Below are positions 50,689 through 62,709 of a DNA stretch of 64,000 nt, piece after piece. The stretch comes from Tubiluchus corallicola (taxonomy: Eukaryota > Priapulida > Priapulimorpha > Priapulimorphida > Tubiluchidae). The translations under genes were made by a program, and so were the position numbers. The DNA lies in contig JAQGDQ010000273.1 in NCBI GenBank assembly GCA_030141605.1, positions 241,001-305,000 of the forward strand, in the 5' to 3' direction. The notes beneath the pieces are model-generated. The model ran no database searches. It saw only the letters and a list, made by a program, of their open reading frames with translations, and was not told the DNA's origin. Each line of letters begins with the position of its first letter. The first letter of the stretch is position 1.

Positions 50689-51645
50689 TTTAATTAGTTT
50701 TTTAGCATTTCGGTCTTTCCGCTGTTGCGTTGCGGTGGAGAAATATTTGATTAGAAAACAGTTGCAGTACATTAGATGACATAATCAGTATCCTGTATAA
50801 AATGTCAGTGAAAATAATTCAACACTGACTAGCGAACAGACTTCCCTACAAAATGTCATTCAGAGTAACCGTTGAATAACATTTTGAATATGCGCGCGCA
50901 TTTAACACTAATCTACTGTCATGGCAGAGTCTGCGGATAATTGCTCAGAATTTCTATTTTGTGAAATTATTAGGTCTTTGGCAACTCGCATAACTTAACA
51001 AGAGTATAATTATAGAGAAATAGGTACCGGTACTTCCCTGTATTGGCAGGGTCCGCATTTCCATTGGCTATTGAGCTGTACTGACGACTAAATAACAATG
51101 CATAAGTAAGTCTAGTTTCTGATGCTGACATATTAATACATTTCGTTACCTGCGCCTTCAATTACACATGACCAGAAACGTATCTTGTGGAAATTCATAA
51201 CTAGAGCGAGCAACAGAGATTTTTACTAAACACAACCTACTTGTGCATTGACACACGTTGAATTAGTCTAAATCTGATCAGCATGCCAGTCATTGAGAAA
51301 AGTAGACAAGGCCCTCTTTGCAAACAGCCGGTCAGTAATGGTGCCAAACTAAACAGCCAAAGAGGATAAAAACTTACTATACGGTCAGCTAATCTGCTAA
51401 TCAGCTAATCAGCTAATCTGCTGTAATGACTCCCCTTTCTTGCTGATCACATACTTCACAGAATAAAGCCTTCTTTGTTTACCCAAGTGTTTTACTAATG
51501 ACTTCTGTCTGTCTGCACACTAATGGTTATTGTACAGAAGTTTGGCGTCTTTATTCGGCCATTGGACTTGAATTCTGCTACTTTCAAACACAGACGTTGC
51601 ATAGAAAAACTCCGGTGTGAGTTGTCTTCCTTACTAAAGGTTACA
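50689..51645. other. No gene recognised
   Basis: AT-rich. A small CTAATCAG/CTAATCTG repeat lies at about 51386-51422. No other structure was seen. Confidence 0.5.
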
Positions 51646-51649
51646 TTAA

Positions 51650-52106
51650 CCCTTTCAGTCCCAAATTATTTTTTTAATAAGAAAAAATTTTTTGGCTTGG
51701 TACTTCTGTTCAGTATGTCCATCTTGTTTACACATAATAATTATTTTTTTCTACCTGTGCTTGCGTGCTAAATATAGCCTGTATCCCACGGGATACATTG
51801 GGATTCAATGGAAGCATAAAATGTGCTTCATTTTGCAATTGCTGATAATTTTTTAAAGTATTTAAGACATTTAGTATGCACGCTATGCTGATCTGTACAA
51901 AGTCATCTCTAAAGTACCGTACATTGCGCCGTTTTTTTATGCTATGTAGATTTTCTAGTTTGCCATTTTATCACCATTTTAGTCTATTATTATTGACTTA
52001 AATCAAAATAACTATTAGATCAAATAAATGTCAGTTTTAAAATTTTATTAATTTTAAAGGCAGAAAATATTCTCGTATCCCATGGGATACAACGGGTATG
52101 AAAGGG
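51650..52106. mobile_element. Second-family TTAA MITE, 457 bp
   Basis: Flanked by perfect TTAA (51646-51649 and 52107-52110). The ends CCCTTTCAGTCCC and GGGTATGAAAGGG form a terminal inverted repeat starting CCCTTTCA. Subterminal TATCCCACGGGATACA and TATCCCATGGGATACA palindromes lie near both ends. It is unrelated in sequence to copies A and B but has the same piggyBac-type target and CCC ends. Confidence 0.85.
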
Positions 52107-52739
52107 TTAATAACAGGTTCGACCCAAATTAATTCTATATCGCAGTTTTTTGAAATGTCTGGTATTTAGTGTTAGAAGCAATGTCAGCAAATTTGTTGTA
52201 AACTGGCATAAATAACTCTGAGAATGTTTACACATCCTGTCTGATTTTGAATTTCAACAATTTCCTGTGTGTGAAAAACAACAATTTTCGGTGACGTTTT
52301 TATAGGTGTTTAAGTTTTTATTGTCTGCTGAGAAAATTTAATCAGCTAATTGCTATTCATATTGTAAACAGTCATTGTTTTTGCTGAATCAAACATGATT
52401 GTTTACACTGACTTGAGTTCGGTAACTCACCTTGTTCAAAACTAAACAGTTTTTCAGTGACCTCAACCTGGCACCTGGCAGTTTAGCATTTTTATCTTAT
52501 TACGACTTCAACACGGTGGGTTGGCATCACTATCCTCTTATATTTACCCTGTTGTGTTTGATATTTAATAAATGTGTAGTTTCTTAAATAAAGTCTTGAT
52601 AGTTCGCCATGCCCATCGTGGCTACCTCACACACCACACAATAAACAACAATAATCAGCAAGCAGCTTTAACCACTATAATAAACAGACTTTAACGCCAC
52701 CACTATACCAATTATTTTACTCTTATAATGCGGCGAGTT

Positions 52740-53834
52740 ACAAAAATGCATGGTACAAATGGACACAAATTAAACAACTGTGTTTTAAATACAGAGGAAT
52801 GAGAATGGCAACTATTATACAACTGTTTAAAACATTTGTACTACCTGTTATACTATACAGTGCCAGTGTTTGGTTAGCTAAAAACATTCATTATTTGATG
52901 ACTTGCATTATGATGTCCTCAGAACTGCAACGGGTTCATCCTTTAAACCTTGCAGGGTATTGTTAGAAATTTTATGTGGTTTGCTTCCTTTAGAAATCGA
53001 AATGAAAGCTCATAATGTAAGATTCCTAAGTAAAATATTGCAGAGTGGTGATGGTGATCTGGTTAAGAAAGAACTTTTGTATGTATTTAATACTAACTTT
53101 TATCTGTCATGTAACCACTTTGTAAAATATTATGCTAGAGATTTAAGGCAATTATTAGCTACTACTAGAGATGCAGGGTGAATTAACAACGAAGAACTTT
53201 CTGTAGATAATTAGTCTGTAACAAAATCTGATCTGGATAAATTCAAGCAAACTCTTTGGCACAGACAATTCAATACTTATACTTTGTTAGAAAACAGAAA
53301 TGAATGGTTTGGCATAATCCCACAGCTCAAGCCCTTTAATTTACCAATTTCACCTACAAATAGAGAGTTGGAATCCATTGCTCTAAGTATTATTCATGGA
53401 CAAGGATTTTTTAAACATTTTTTATTCCGATTAGGACTCATACCTGACAATTCTTGTTTATGTGGTCTTTCTCAAACTTGCGAACATCTACTTTTCGACT
53501 GCCCTTTCGTAGGCTCACAAAAGCGCATGTTTTTTTAAGAATAACATTAACACCACTAATATTCCTGTGTTAATTCAAAAGCAAAATGATAGCAGCACTT
53601 TGAGATCATTTGTTGAAGTAATTAAGGATGACTTCATTAGACAGCAAAAGTCAGGAGAATTATGCTACGTGTTACTAAACTAGCGGTTGTACTATTGATA
53701 TCTTTGTAATTTTAATTAGTAATTTACACTGTGCCTAGAATTACCTTACTTTATTATTTTATTAGAAAATTTGTAAAATTTATACTTATGCTAATTTTGT
53801 ACCTGCAAATAGAGGTTTTATTAATAAAGATTTT
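52740..53834 (+). mobile_element. Non-LTR retrotransposon remnant, C-terminal region
   Basis: Plus-strand frames read LFKTFVLPVILYSASVWLAK (the conserved FVLPVLLYGSEVW-type strand after the RT domain), then GDLVKKELLYVFN, and finally LFRLGLIPDNSCLCGLSQ followed by TCEHLLFDCPF. The C-x-C-x(n)-EHLLFDCP motif is the terminal zinc-knuckle of Jockey/R1/I-like LINEs. Stops and frame changes show it is dead. The 3' end, TTTTATTAATAAAGATTTTA, abuts a CT microsatellite that may have grown from its tail. Confidence 0.82.
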
Positions 53835-53835
53835 A

Positions 53836-53841
53836 AATCTC

Positions 53842-53921
<80 letters not shown>

Positions 53922-53925
53922 ACTC
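53836..53925. repeat. (CT)n microsatellite at LINE 3' end
   Basis: CT dinucleotide run with few interruptions, directly after the LINE remnant. Poly Leu-Ser and Arg-Glu frames are repeat translations. Confidence 0.95.
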
Positions 53926-55577
53926 CTAAGGTGAGTACATTTTTGTATCGTGCACTTCAGTTTCCCACATAAATAGACACTTGCGGGAGCTTGCGTCATG
54001 TGAGAATTTGTGTCATGTGAGTCATATGGTGTTTGTTCAGTTAGTCTGTCAGTTGGTTGGTCATCTCAGTTGCTGAGTTTGGAAAGAAAACACAAACTCT
54101 ACTCATTTTTGGCCCTTCTATGCTGTGCATATCATTATGTATTCTACCTTTTGTTCAAATGTGGAAGTAGAATTGTCCACGTAGTCAGTTATATCGCATG
54201 GTGACTTCGTTCATGAGGTCTGAAACTATTGGACAACTGGGTGGGCAGATGTTTTTGGTGGTAGAGATTTCCACAAAGTTTGGTGACAATTAAGACGTTG
54301 TCTCATTGCTGTAATCGTATCGTTGGGAAGTGCTATTGGCGTACCGACAAACCATTGAGAGGCGGATCCATGTTTGAGGTGACGAGGCACCCCCCCCCCC
54401 CCCAGTACGGTAACAACCCAGAGACTGTAAGTTGCACGATTTAGTATTTGCTTATCTGATGTTAGCAGTTGCGTGGAAGCTGGACTTAACCTCTTTGCTG
54501 TTCAGGAAATTGGGCTAGTGATAGTAATAGACGCTGAGCTACAACCTTATTGCAGAGGCGCCCTACGTTAGACTTAGTTGGCCTACTCAACCTTGATTGT
54601 GTATTCTCGAGGTTGAGAATAATGCCGGTTGGTCATCCTAGCGAGGACTAGATCATATGGGCTGGTGGCGTGTAGTTAGGCAAGTAGGTATTTGACCTCC
54701 TTTTAGTTAGGTTTAGCTGTTGTGCATTATTGGCCAGTTTATTTGTTAGTTTATCGACCTGATACTGTAAGTAGATGGTGTAAGTCTACTGTAAGTAGAT
54801 ACTGTAATATTTAGCCTATTCAAACGTAGTTAAATTAGTGTTTGACTAATGATAGTTTTTTTACATGCATTTTTTGTTTGTTTGCTTAATAATTATTTCT
54901 ACAATATTTATGCAATTGATTGTTTGTGCATTAGTTGCCTATGCATCGTCGTTTGCATTATCACAATGAGAACAACAGATTACTCCTAGCAAGAAGAGAC
55001 ACACGTGACTATCTTTAAATAATAATTTAACTATTACGTATTTCAAATTAATATTATGAGGACTTAGAGCCAGAGGAGGAAAAAATAATTTTTCGCTTGC
55101 AGCTAGCAAAAGTGGATAAACATGTCATGAAGGAAAGAGCTGAAAGCAAAAGTATGTTAAAATTCTTTAGGATTAGCATTCATTATTGCATAATATCAAA
55201 GATACAAAAGGTGTACCTTACCTCCATAACATACATTTGAGCTGCCATACTTAGTGAAGAATTTGTGCAGCGTGACGCAAATTATCTGTATATATATATA
55301 TATATAAATGAGGCATTGTAATAGCCGGATTCACTGTGAATTGCTCATTAGTATTTAATCTATATAGTATTTAAATAAATGAAATGCAATATCAACTTGA
55401 GTAGCATCAATGGAGATTATTAGTGAATTTAATTTACACGTAATAGAAAAACTTATTAGAAATAGCAGATTTAGCTCAACTACAAGTATTTCAACTTAAA
55501 TGAAAGTAAGGAAATAGTAGTTATTTAAATTATAGTTAGTTTAGCAGAAATTTACACTACTTTAGCATGTCATAGAT
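53926..55577. other. No gene recognised
   Basis: Contains a 14-base C run (54390-54403) shortly before a good donor-like AGACT/GTAAGTTG (54420s), and a TA run near 55290-55308. No exon with recognisable content was found. Confidence 0.45.
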
Positions 55578-56046
55578 CTACAAAGATGAATACTGAGATT
55601 TAGATTTTTGTTTATATTTACTGATAAGATGATCAATTAATTTGTTTTTAATTTCTTGGAGAATAGAGTTCCAGATATGGGGGCCTTGATATTTAAGAGA
55701 GCACTGGGATTTGTTTGTATTATATCTTACTACACTCATACTGTTATTTGAGGCAAAACGATTTTGATATTTGTGTAAAGCAGAAGGTTCGCTCATGTAT
55801 CCGTTAAGCAGTTGGGGCAGCTTTATCTTTAAATTTAAAAACAAATTTGGCCAATTCTAGCTTATATATATCTGTTATTTTTAAATTTTTCAATTGATTA
55901 TAGTAGAGAGTTGCATGGTCTCTGAGAACAGCAAAGCAAATAGCCTTAACAATTTTATTTTGATAAACAGTAAGATTTTGCAATGGAGTTTTTTTGGCAA
56001 ATCCCCATGTAAGTATTCCATACACGTTATGAAGTGTGTCTGTATG

Positions 56047-56049
<3 letters not shown>
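55578..56049 (-). mobile_element. Non-LTR retrotransposon remnant, RT C-terminus
   Basis: The minus strand reads YGILTWGFAKKTPLQNLTVY, QNKIVKAICF, ATLYYNQLKNLKITDIYKLE, LAKFVFKFKDK, then after a frame change LLNGYMSEPSALHKYQNRFA and SLKYQGPHIWNSILQEIKN. This matches the C-terminal tail after the RT domain in CR1/L2/Jockey-like elements and resembles the copy at 24050-25060. It is cut at its 5' side by a TG microsatellite (56049 onward). Confidence 0.82.
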
Positions 56050-56089
<40 letters not shown>

Positions 56090-56118
56090 GCGTGTGCGTG
56101 TGCGTGTGCGTGTGCATG
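56049..56118. repeat. (TG)n microsatellite
   Basis: TG run turning into TGTGCG units; it marks the truncated end of the LINE remnant. Confidence 0.95.
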
Positions 56119-56698
56119 TGCGTCTAGATTTACAATGTAGTCATTATTTCATGTTATTTCATTTCATTTTAAGGAAATTAACTTAATAATGCATTTTAAT
56201 GTAATGTTTTGTTTTGTTGTGTTGTGCTGTTCTGTGCTGTACTGGCATGGAATGCCATGCCATGTCATGTCATGTCATGTTATGAGAGAAGAAAATGTAA
56301 AACAACAGTAGAATGAGTAAAATTACTGAATTAAACGACACGCCAGATGTCTACCCATCGTGCTCTATGCCGGTTGTCATTGCGGAACAGGTGCTGAGAT
56401 GGAAGTCGCTAGTTATAGCTGCTATGCAATGCTGATATGCAATGGCTTCGCAATAGATGAAACCATCACAATGCAGAGGGGGGGGGGCATTTCATCTTCG
56501 TAACATTATAATGGTAATTAATGTGATGTAGTTATGAAACTTTATTAGTTATGATGATAGTGAATAATGCAGTTAACAGTAAAAATACATTTTTGCAAAA
56601 CATTAGAAGTTAACAATAAGCTAATAATGGCTTAAAAAGAAAATGGAACAAAGAATTAGTGTGGTGTGTAGGCATTTGTTCTTATGTGATCCATACAA
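56119..56698. other. Lectin 3' flank; TGTCA microsatellite
   Basis: A degenerate run of TTTTG/TGTTG and CATGT(C) units at about 56205-56282 and a short G run (56478-56486). The 3' UTR of the minus-strand lectin gene should lie at the right side; no single polyadenylation signal is certain. Confidence 0.5.
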
Positions 56699-58330
56699 TT
56701 ATGTAATCCACTTTTCAGTACATGCAAAGGATGCTTCAACATCATAGGGATAATCATCCCAACGATAACTGTAGCTCTTGCGAATTACTGCACAGTGCTG
56801 TTTTCCCTGATAATTATCAGGTTGAATACCATTCCAGTTATTAAATATGATGGGTTGACCGTTAGAAAACCACCTCCAGTCGCCTTCACTGTGTTGATCT
56901 GTTCCACCAATCCAGAGGTTGTTAATACCTATAAGGAATGTTTCCGGACGAGTAGTTATTCCTCATAAAAGTTATTACCTTCAAATACTAAAAGTTTTGC
57001 CATTGTGTTTATTTTACGTATACTTAGAACAATTTTTGTAGCGATGTGAACAGTGAGGGAATTGCATAGTACAAATTTATCATTACCCAGCAGACAGAAA
57101 ATAAATGTTTTACCATTCATAGAGTCACAAGTTGATTAGTGCATTTGTAGCTGGCATGTTGCCCAGCAATGTACGTGTGTGGAACCTGCTCAAGAATTTT
57201 TTTCACTCAACATTTTTGATACTTGCATTTAGTTCTAATTCTCTTATTTCCATTTACCATTAAATCGGGTTTTGAACCCCAATCCTAATATTTTGGTTCT
57301 CATCCTGATTATAAGAATCTAGCCCCTGTTATCTTTTCTGACTCCGATTCCGAGCAGCTGCACCCTACCCAAACTCTGATAATGTCTCGAAATTAAACAC
57401 AGCTAATTTTGACTAGAATTATTCAAAAAAATTAATATTAAACTGCCAAGTGACGCTATGGCACAGAAACTTTCACCAGAAATTTAACTTGAGATAAATC
57501 ATAACCTGTAAAATGACTTCTGTTGTTAATCTGGCACATCAGTGTTGCCATGTGAATAATGACAACTTGACTTATTATATAAAAAGTAAAAACATTTAAA
57601 GGCTTCAAATACTTGCCTCGCGCTTTCATGTAGTTGACTACAAACTGATCTTCCTCAGTGGTTTCTATTTCAACCAAGTCACTAGCTGCATCTTTGCAAT
57701 TTGTTACAACACTCTGCCAAAAAACTCCGACTTTGTGAAACAAGTAACAGTGTCCATTGTGGTATTCTCCTCCATTTTTGCAACATTTCTGATTCTGGAG
57801 GAAAAGTAAATTGCATTATGAAAGCAGCTGAAAGTGAGTAAACTCGTTTAGTGCACCTTTCAAAATGTCGACAGTCGTACTTGTAAAATCATATAAGTTG
57901 GTTGCAAGGGAGTGTGTAAATCAAATTATTGCTGCTATATATACATTCACTAGGAAATTTTTCATTTGCAATTACCACCTTTGTTGAACGTCAAATTCAA
58001 TAAAAACTAGTCAAACCTTGCAAAAATTTTCGCACATAAATCCACGAGGACAAACACCACATTACCCACATCACACCACCTACACTATGACAACCACATC
58101 TCACCACCCACACCTTGTCACACTCATCACACCATCCACAGCACATTTACCACATCCATTACAACTTACCACTTCACAACAAGCCACCAAATCACATGGA
58201 TATCATTATGATGATTATTATGACGATAACGACAACACCTAGAACACTAACATCAACAGCATAACAGCCCAATAAAACCACTAAAATCATTTTGTATAAC
58301 ATTGAAACAGTGCGTTATTACAAATGCTGC

Positions 58331-58390
<60 letters not shown>

Positions 58391-58645
58391 CGTGCGTGCC
58401 TGCGTGAGTGTGTGTGTCTATGTGAGTGTGTGGGTGTGTGTATGTGTGAGTGTGCGTGTGTGTTGTAAATCTATATATTATATGTAAATGTATACATAAA
58501 CCACCGAAATTCACGTAAACCAGTGCATTAAAGTCATTACCTCTGCAGCCTTACTGCTGATGTTTAAACCTCTTACAGGGCCTGCGATTACAGCACCGAG
58601 AGAAAGTGATATGAATAGTAAGCTGATCACAGAGACCACATTCAT
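56699..58645 (-). CDS. Secreted C-type lectin, galactose-type (QPD)
   Basis: Three minus-strand exons in phase: 58645-58541, 57794-57617 and 56928-56699, giving 170 residues. Residues 1 to about 21 are a signal peptide (MNVVSVISLLFISLSLGAVI). A single C-type lectin domain fills the rest: HNGHCYLFH, WQSVVTNCKDAASDLVEIET, NNLWIGGTDQHSEGDWRWF, NWNGIQPDNYQGKQHC, RWDDYPYDVEASFACTE. The QPD at 130-132 predicts galactose-type, calcium-dependent sugar binding, and WDD (151-153) stands in for WND. Cysteines are at 39, 40, 51, 68, 140 and 164. The usual third domain cysteine (about 156) is missing, leaving C140 without its normal partner and C39 as an extra. Intron 2 has a GC donor (CGAG/GCAAGT) confirmed by phase. 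Such small lectins usually act in the haemolymph or mucus in recognition; that role is inferred. Confidence 0.9.
57611..57616 (-). other. GC-type splice donor of lectin intron 2
   Basis: The exon ends KAR with CGA G followed by GCAAGT. The next exon (acceptor TTATAG, from 56928) supplies GT to make glycine and continues INNLWIGG. No GT donor nearby preserves this reading. Confidence 0.8.
58332..58465. repeat. (TG)n microsatellite in lectin intron 1
   Basis: Pure TG run followed by TGCG and TGAG variants. The His-Thr-rich open frame at 58018-58242 next to it is low-complexity intron sequence. Confidence 0.95.
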
Positions 58646-59233
58646 TGTGCAAGTAACAACTATTACCACAATAAACTATGAAAACCAGTCTTGTAAGTTT
58701 CTAAACCTAAGGAAAAATAGATGATTCGAAACGAGGCAGAAAAATAAATAATCCAAGTAGAGCGCTTCTGCACAAAAGTTTATGAAACTACTGACACACG
58801 TGCTTAATGTAAGGTCAATCCCCACGAGATCAAATGAAGGTCATGTTCTAAAACGTATTGATGGATTAAGCAGTTGGAATGCTCTATTAACGTACAATTT
58901 AAGCCACTTATTGTCAGAACAATAGAACAATTTAACTATTGTTATTTCATTCTGCATTCTTTGATGCATCGGTTTTCAATAAGCATTGTCTTAATTTTAT
59001 AACTCGTGTTCTAAATGTTTGATTCTTATGATGTCATAACGTAAATTCAAATGCTGCACATGCGCGGGATTTCAAGCTTCATCAACATTGGTCGAATAGA
59101 TGAATCTTGAAAGTCATTGCTCAACAGCTATTTCTGCTTAATCAAATGTAATTTTTGGGTTTATCAAACAGCAAATTATGATTTTCATTGCAATACACTC
59201 ACTTTGTGTCTAACTATTTTTGCGAATCTAGCA

Positions 59234-59236
<3 letters not shown>
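58646..59236. other. Lectin 5' flank
   Basis: Upstream side of the minus-strand lectin start. The first ATG has context GCACAATGAATG. No clear TATA box could be fixed among many AT-rich runs. Confidence 0.45.
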
Positions 59237-59289
<53 letters not shown>

Positions 59290-59329
59290 TTCTCTCTCTT
59301 TCTCTCTCTCTTTCTCTCTCTCTCCTCTT

Positions 59330-59371
<42 letters not shown>
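59237..59371. repeat. (CT)n microsatellite
   Basis: CT run with CTTT interruptions. Open frames across it are repeat translations. Confidence 0.95.
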
Positions 59372-59375
<4 letters not shown>

Positions 59376-61576
59376 AGAACTCACCGAAAAACTGTAAAAG
59401 TAAACGCAGTTAGTGGCATCATGCGTTTTAGAAAGGTTAAGTTGAAGAGATTACTAAAATCTTTATTTAAACTACTTTAATTAATACGGATCATTGATAA
59501 ATCATTGGGTTTATTTTCTATTTGGATTCAGATTCTCGTTGACATACCTGCAATCATAGTGAATTGTGAAGTGATCCGGATCATTGTCCTCATTAGTGTA
59601 GCACAGAAGAGCAGAGTAGTTGAGTAGAGATAGATTAGTAAGATTTGGTAGTTTTGAATGGTCCCTGAGTTTGTCACACAATTCATCTTTTTAAAACTTT
59701 GAAATGGTAGTATGTTGTTAATACACTGGAAACAATAAAAAGAATCGTTAACATAGCAAACTCATCATTAGTTAGCAACGTGTATTTTTTGTGAATCCAT
59801 TTATTACAGATATCAGAAAAAACTGCACATTTCGGCAAGATGCTGTACATTGGACACACAAAAATTTTGTAGCCATGTTGAAATAAAAGCTCAAGGGTAT
59901 TTATATTCATAGTTTATACAGTCAAGCATGTTAGTTGGCACATTTTACTTAAATTTGTTAATATCAGCTTCAGAATTAATTTCAATGGGCTGACTTTCCT
60001 CCCTAGTTCTTAGAAATATACTTCCTTGAGAAGTCCATAATGATTTGTGCTTTTTGTTTCTGTATACTACTAAACATTTGTTGAACAAATCTTTTCTAGA
60101 TCGGGTTAAGCACTCATTAATAAAAGATTTCCGTTCTTTCGAATACCTAATTTATGTACATCTGATGTTTTCATGCGCCTCTTATAGAATAAGTGACTCG
60201 AACTTCACTATAATGGGATTATCTTTATCACCTTTCGATGAAAGCATACGATGCGACACTGATATCGCTGCAGGAAACATTTACTCCCATTAGGGCCCCA
60301 AGCTTGGCAACGATGTCATCTGTAATGGATCGTAAGAGGTGGTAAAAAATTTGTTTGACTTTTGTGGTGCGCAGATCTTGTTATTGCGCCACGAGGTTAT
60401 ACACTTTCAATATAAAGTTCTTTGTGGTAGTTCAGTTTGTCCAGTCTAATTTTAGTTTATTTTAAGTGTTAGCCAAAATCATCTGTATCTTCATTATCGG
60501 TTTATAATCAGACAATCCCGGTGAGTGTATTGTTCAAGTGTATCCAAGTTTAATTGAGTTTGTTGAAATTTCGAGAGTTGATAAAAACTACAGCGCTTGT
60601 TTATTTACTTTACTTATTAGTTGTCAGATTTATCATTAATTTTATAATTTAGAACAAAGTATTTAGCTTAAAGGGGCAATATCATGAAAATCAAGTTAAA
60701 TTTATTTTATAGTTACCCTCCACGGGAATAACTTGGCGAATTTTTTTAGCAGTACGTTGTCTAATTAATGAGTAATTAGCTTTTTTATATCTCACGGAAA
60801 ACGCCGTAAAGCTGCACTTGCGCCTCTCAGGGTGAAAAAATTGAACTAATGCAGCTCAGGCTGATGACCTAACAGATTGTACCCGCAGCTTGTTGTGATA
60901 CTGTCGTATGCGACTGGGCCAAAAATTAAGCTGTTTTTACTACATTGCAGCATTTGACCTTGGTTCGGATAGGTAGTCAGCTGATAGAAACGATTGTCGT
61001 TGCACTTGTTAACATGTTTTCATCAATAGCGATATATTTTACTACCGTCGAAAGTTATAGGTACATTATAGTATATTCTAATAGAGTGTAAACAATCATT
61101 GCGCTAAAGTAGGCCTACAGCACATTGTGAAAATTCTTGTGGCATTAATTGAAAACATCGTCAGCAATACAAGCTGCAAAAGTGTGGGCCCTGGTAACAA
61201 AAGTTCTTTTCTTGTAAAACAAGTCCGATAAACTAACTTCATTCTGCTAGAAGAATTAATGAATTTGTAAACACAGAGAAACTCATTGAAGCATAACTAT
61301 AATCCTAGTGTGACAATTTTTAGTGACAGCTTCATTTTATCAACCTTGACAAAAAATATGTGAACCTCATGGACACGTAGACTATGACATATTAGCTGTA
61401 GAATTATTGATTAAACATGTATGAACATTTTTAACTTTGTCGTGTTTCAGTTATTTAAATCAGTAAGACTTAATATCAACCAGAACTTTAACCGTTGTTC
61501 ATTAGCTTTTTTTTTATATGATAACAACATGTTGTGTTTATTTTTACACAGCTGTGTTATTAAAATATTAGGATTA
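59372..61576. other. No gene recognised
   Basis: AT-rich with short frames on both strands (59683-59910 minus, 60045-60293 plus), without motifs. A stretch beginning AAAGGGGCAATATCATG at about 60671 has the look of a MITE end, but I could not find a matching inverted end. Confidence 0.45.
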
Positions 61577-62177
61577 CCGTATATACTCGCATATAAGCCT
61601 ACATCGCATATAAGCCGACCCCCTAAAACTGCTTTAAAATGGCCAGTTTTTGCAAAAACCCGTATATAAGCCGACCATCAACTTGTCTAATTTTACTCCA
61701 TACCCAATCAACAAAATTGATCCCTTTTTGTCACATTTTGTTAATTGGGTATTTTTGGTTCATAGAAATTTTTTACTACAAAGATGTAAAATGCTTACTT
61801 TTATGTTACATACTAGAAGAAATAGAAGAAATTATACATTTTGATATGAATAAAGAAAAAAATATTTTGTTTTCTATTTATTCACAAAAAATTATAACAT
61901 TTCTGTTTATAATTTATCGTAGTGTTCTTAAAAATAATTAGAAACCTTCAAAATCATTGTCACTACCACCCTCATCGTCTCTGTCTCAAACTTATAGAGT
62001 GTCTGTTAAATAGACAACCAAATAAAGAGTCAGATAGCGATGAAAATGTGTGGCTGGAAAATTGGCATTAGTGTCTGTCCTTGTGTTCATTTTGTTTCAT
62101 GCGCATATAAGCCGACTCCCTGATTTCAGTATTGTATTTTATAGTTCTAAATTCGGCTTATATGCGAGTATATACGG
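61577..62177. mobile_element. TA-flanked MITE, 601 bp
   Basis: The termini are CCGTATATACTCGCATATAA at the left and its reverse complement TTATATGCGAGTATATACGG at the right, flanked by TA on both sides, as for elements with a 2-bp TA target. Two further ATATAAGCCGAC copies lie inside near each end. The three plus-strand open frames at 61421-61941 run through it and are not genes. Confidence 0.88.
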
Positions 62178-62674
62178 TAGATAAAATTCTTGTGGCCAGT
62201 TGGACTGAAATAAAAATTAATGATAATAATACATTTATTATTAATATAATTATCATTCACTTTTGCAAAATAAAAATCTAACGATATAATTTGGTTCGAT
62301 CACAAAATAATTATTTATTGCATTACATTATGTAATTGTGGTATTTTTACCGAAATGGATACAAATCTCGAGATGACTTAACTGCATCGATAAACTATGC
62401 ACTTGGGCTTAAATGCAACAAAAAAGACACTACAAAAAACTGCATCTGACTGAATCTCTCCGAAGTGTAAGCACAATATTTTTAACACTAGAGTTCATCA
62501 TGTTCTAAACTCACGTTTCAAAGCGAACAGCTGAGAAAATTATCACACTGGTTGTAGGAGTGAATCCAGGTTTTTAGAGTGTACTTTCATTGCTTCAGTA
62601 CTTTTCTGTTGCTCATTGGAAACTAAAAGTTATTATATTTTGGCTTCGTATTTTGATACTTTCCGTCTGACTGC

Positions 62675-62709
<35 letters not shown>

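Noticed and set aside
53731-53999. Leu/Ser-rich and Arg/Glu-rich frames, also at 59117-59413
   Set aside because: They are produced by CT dinucleotide runs.
61421-61941. Three overlapping plus-strand frames as genes
   Set aside because: They overlap the end and body of the TA-flanked MITE and show no conserved motif.
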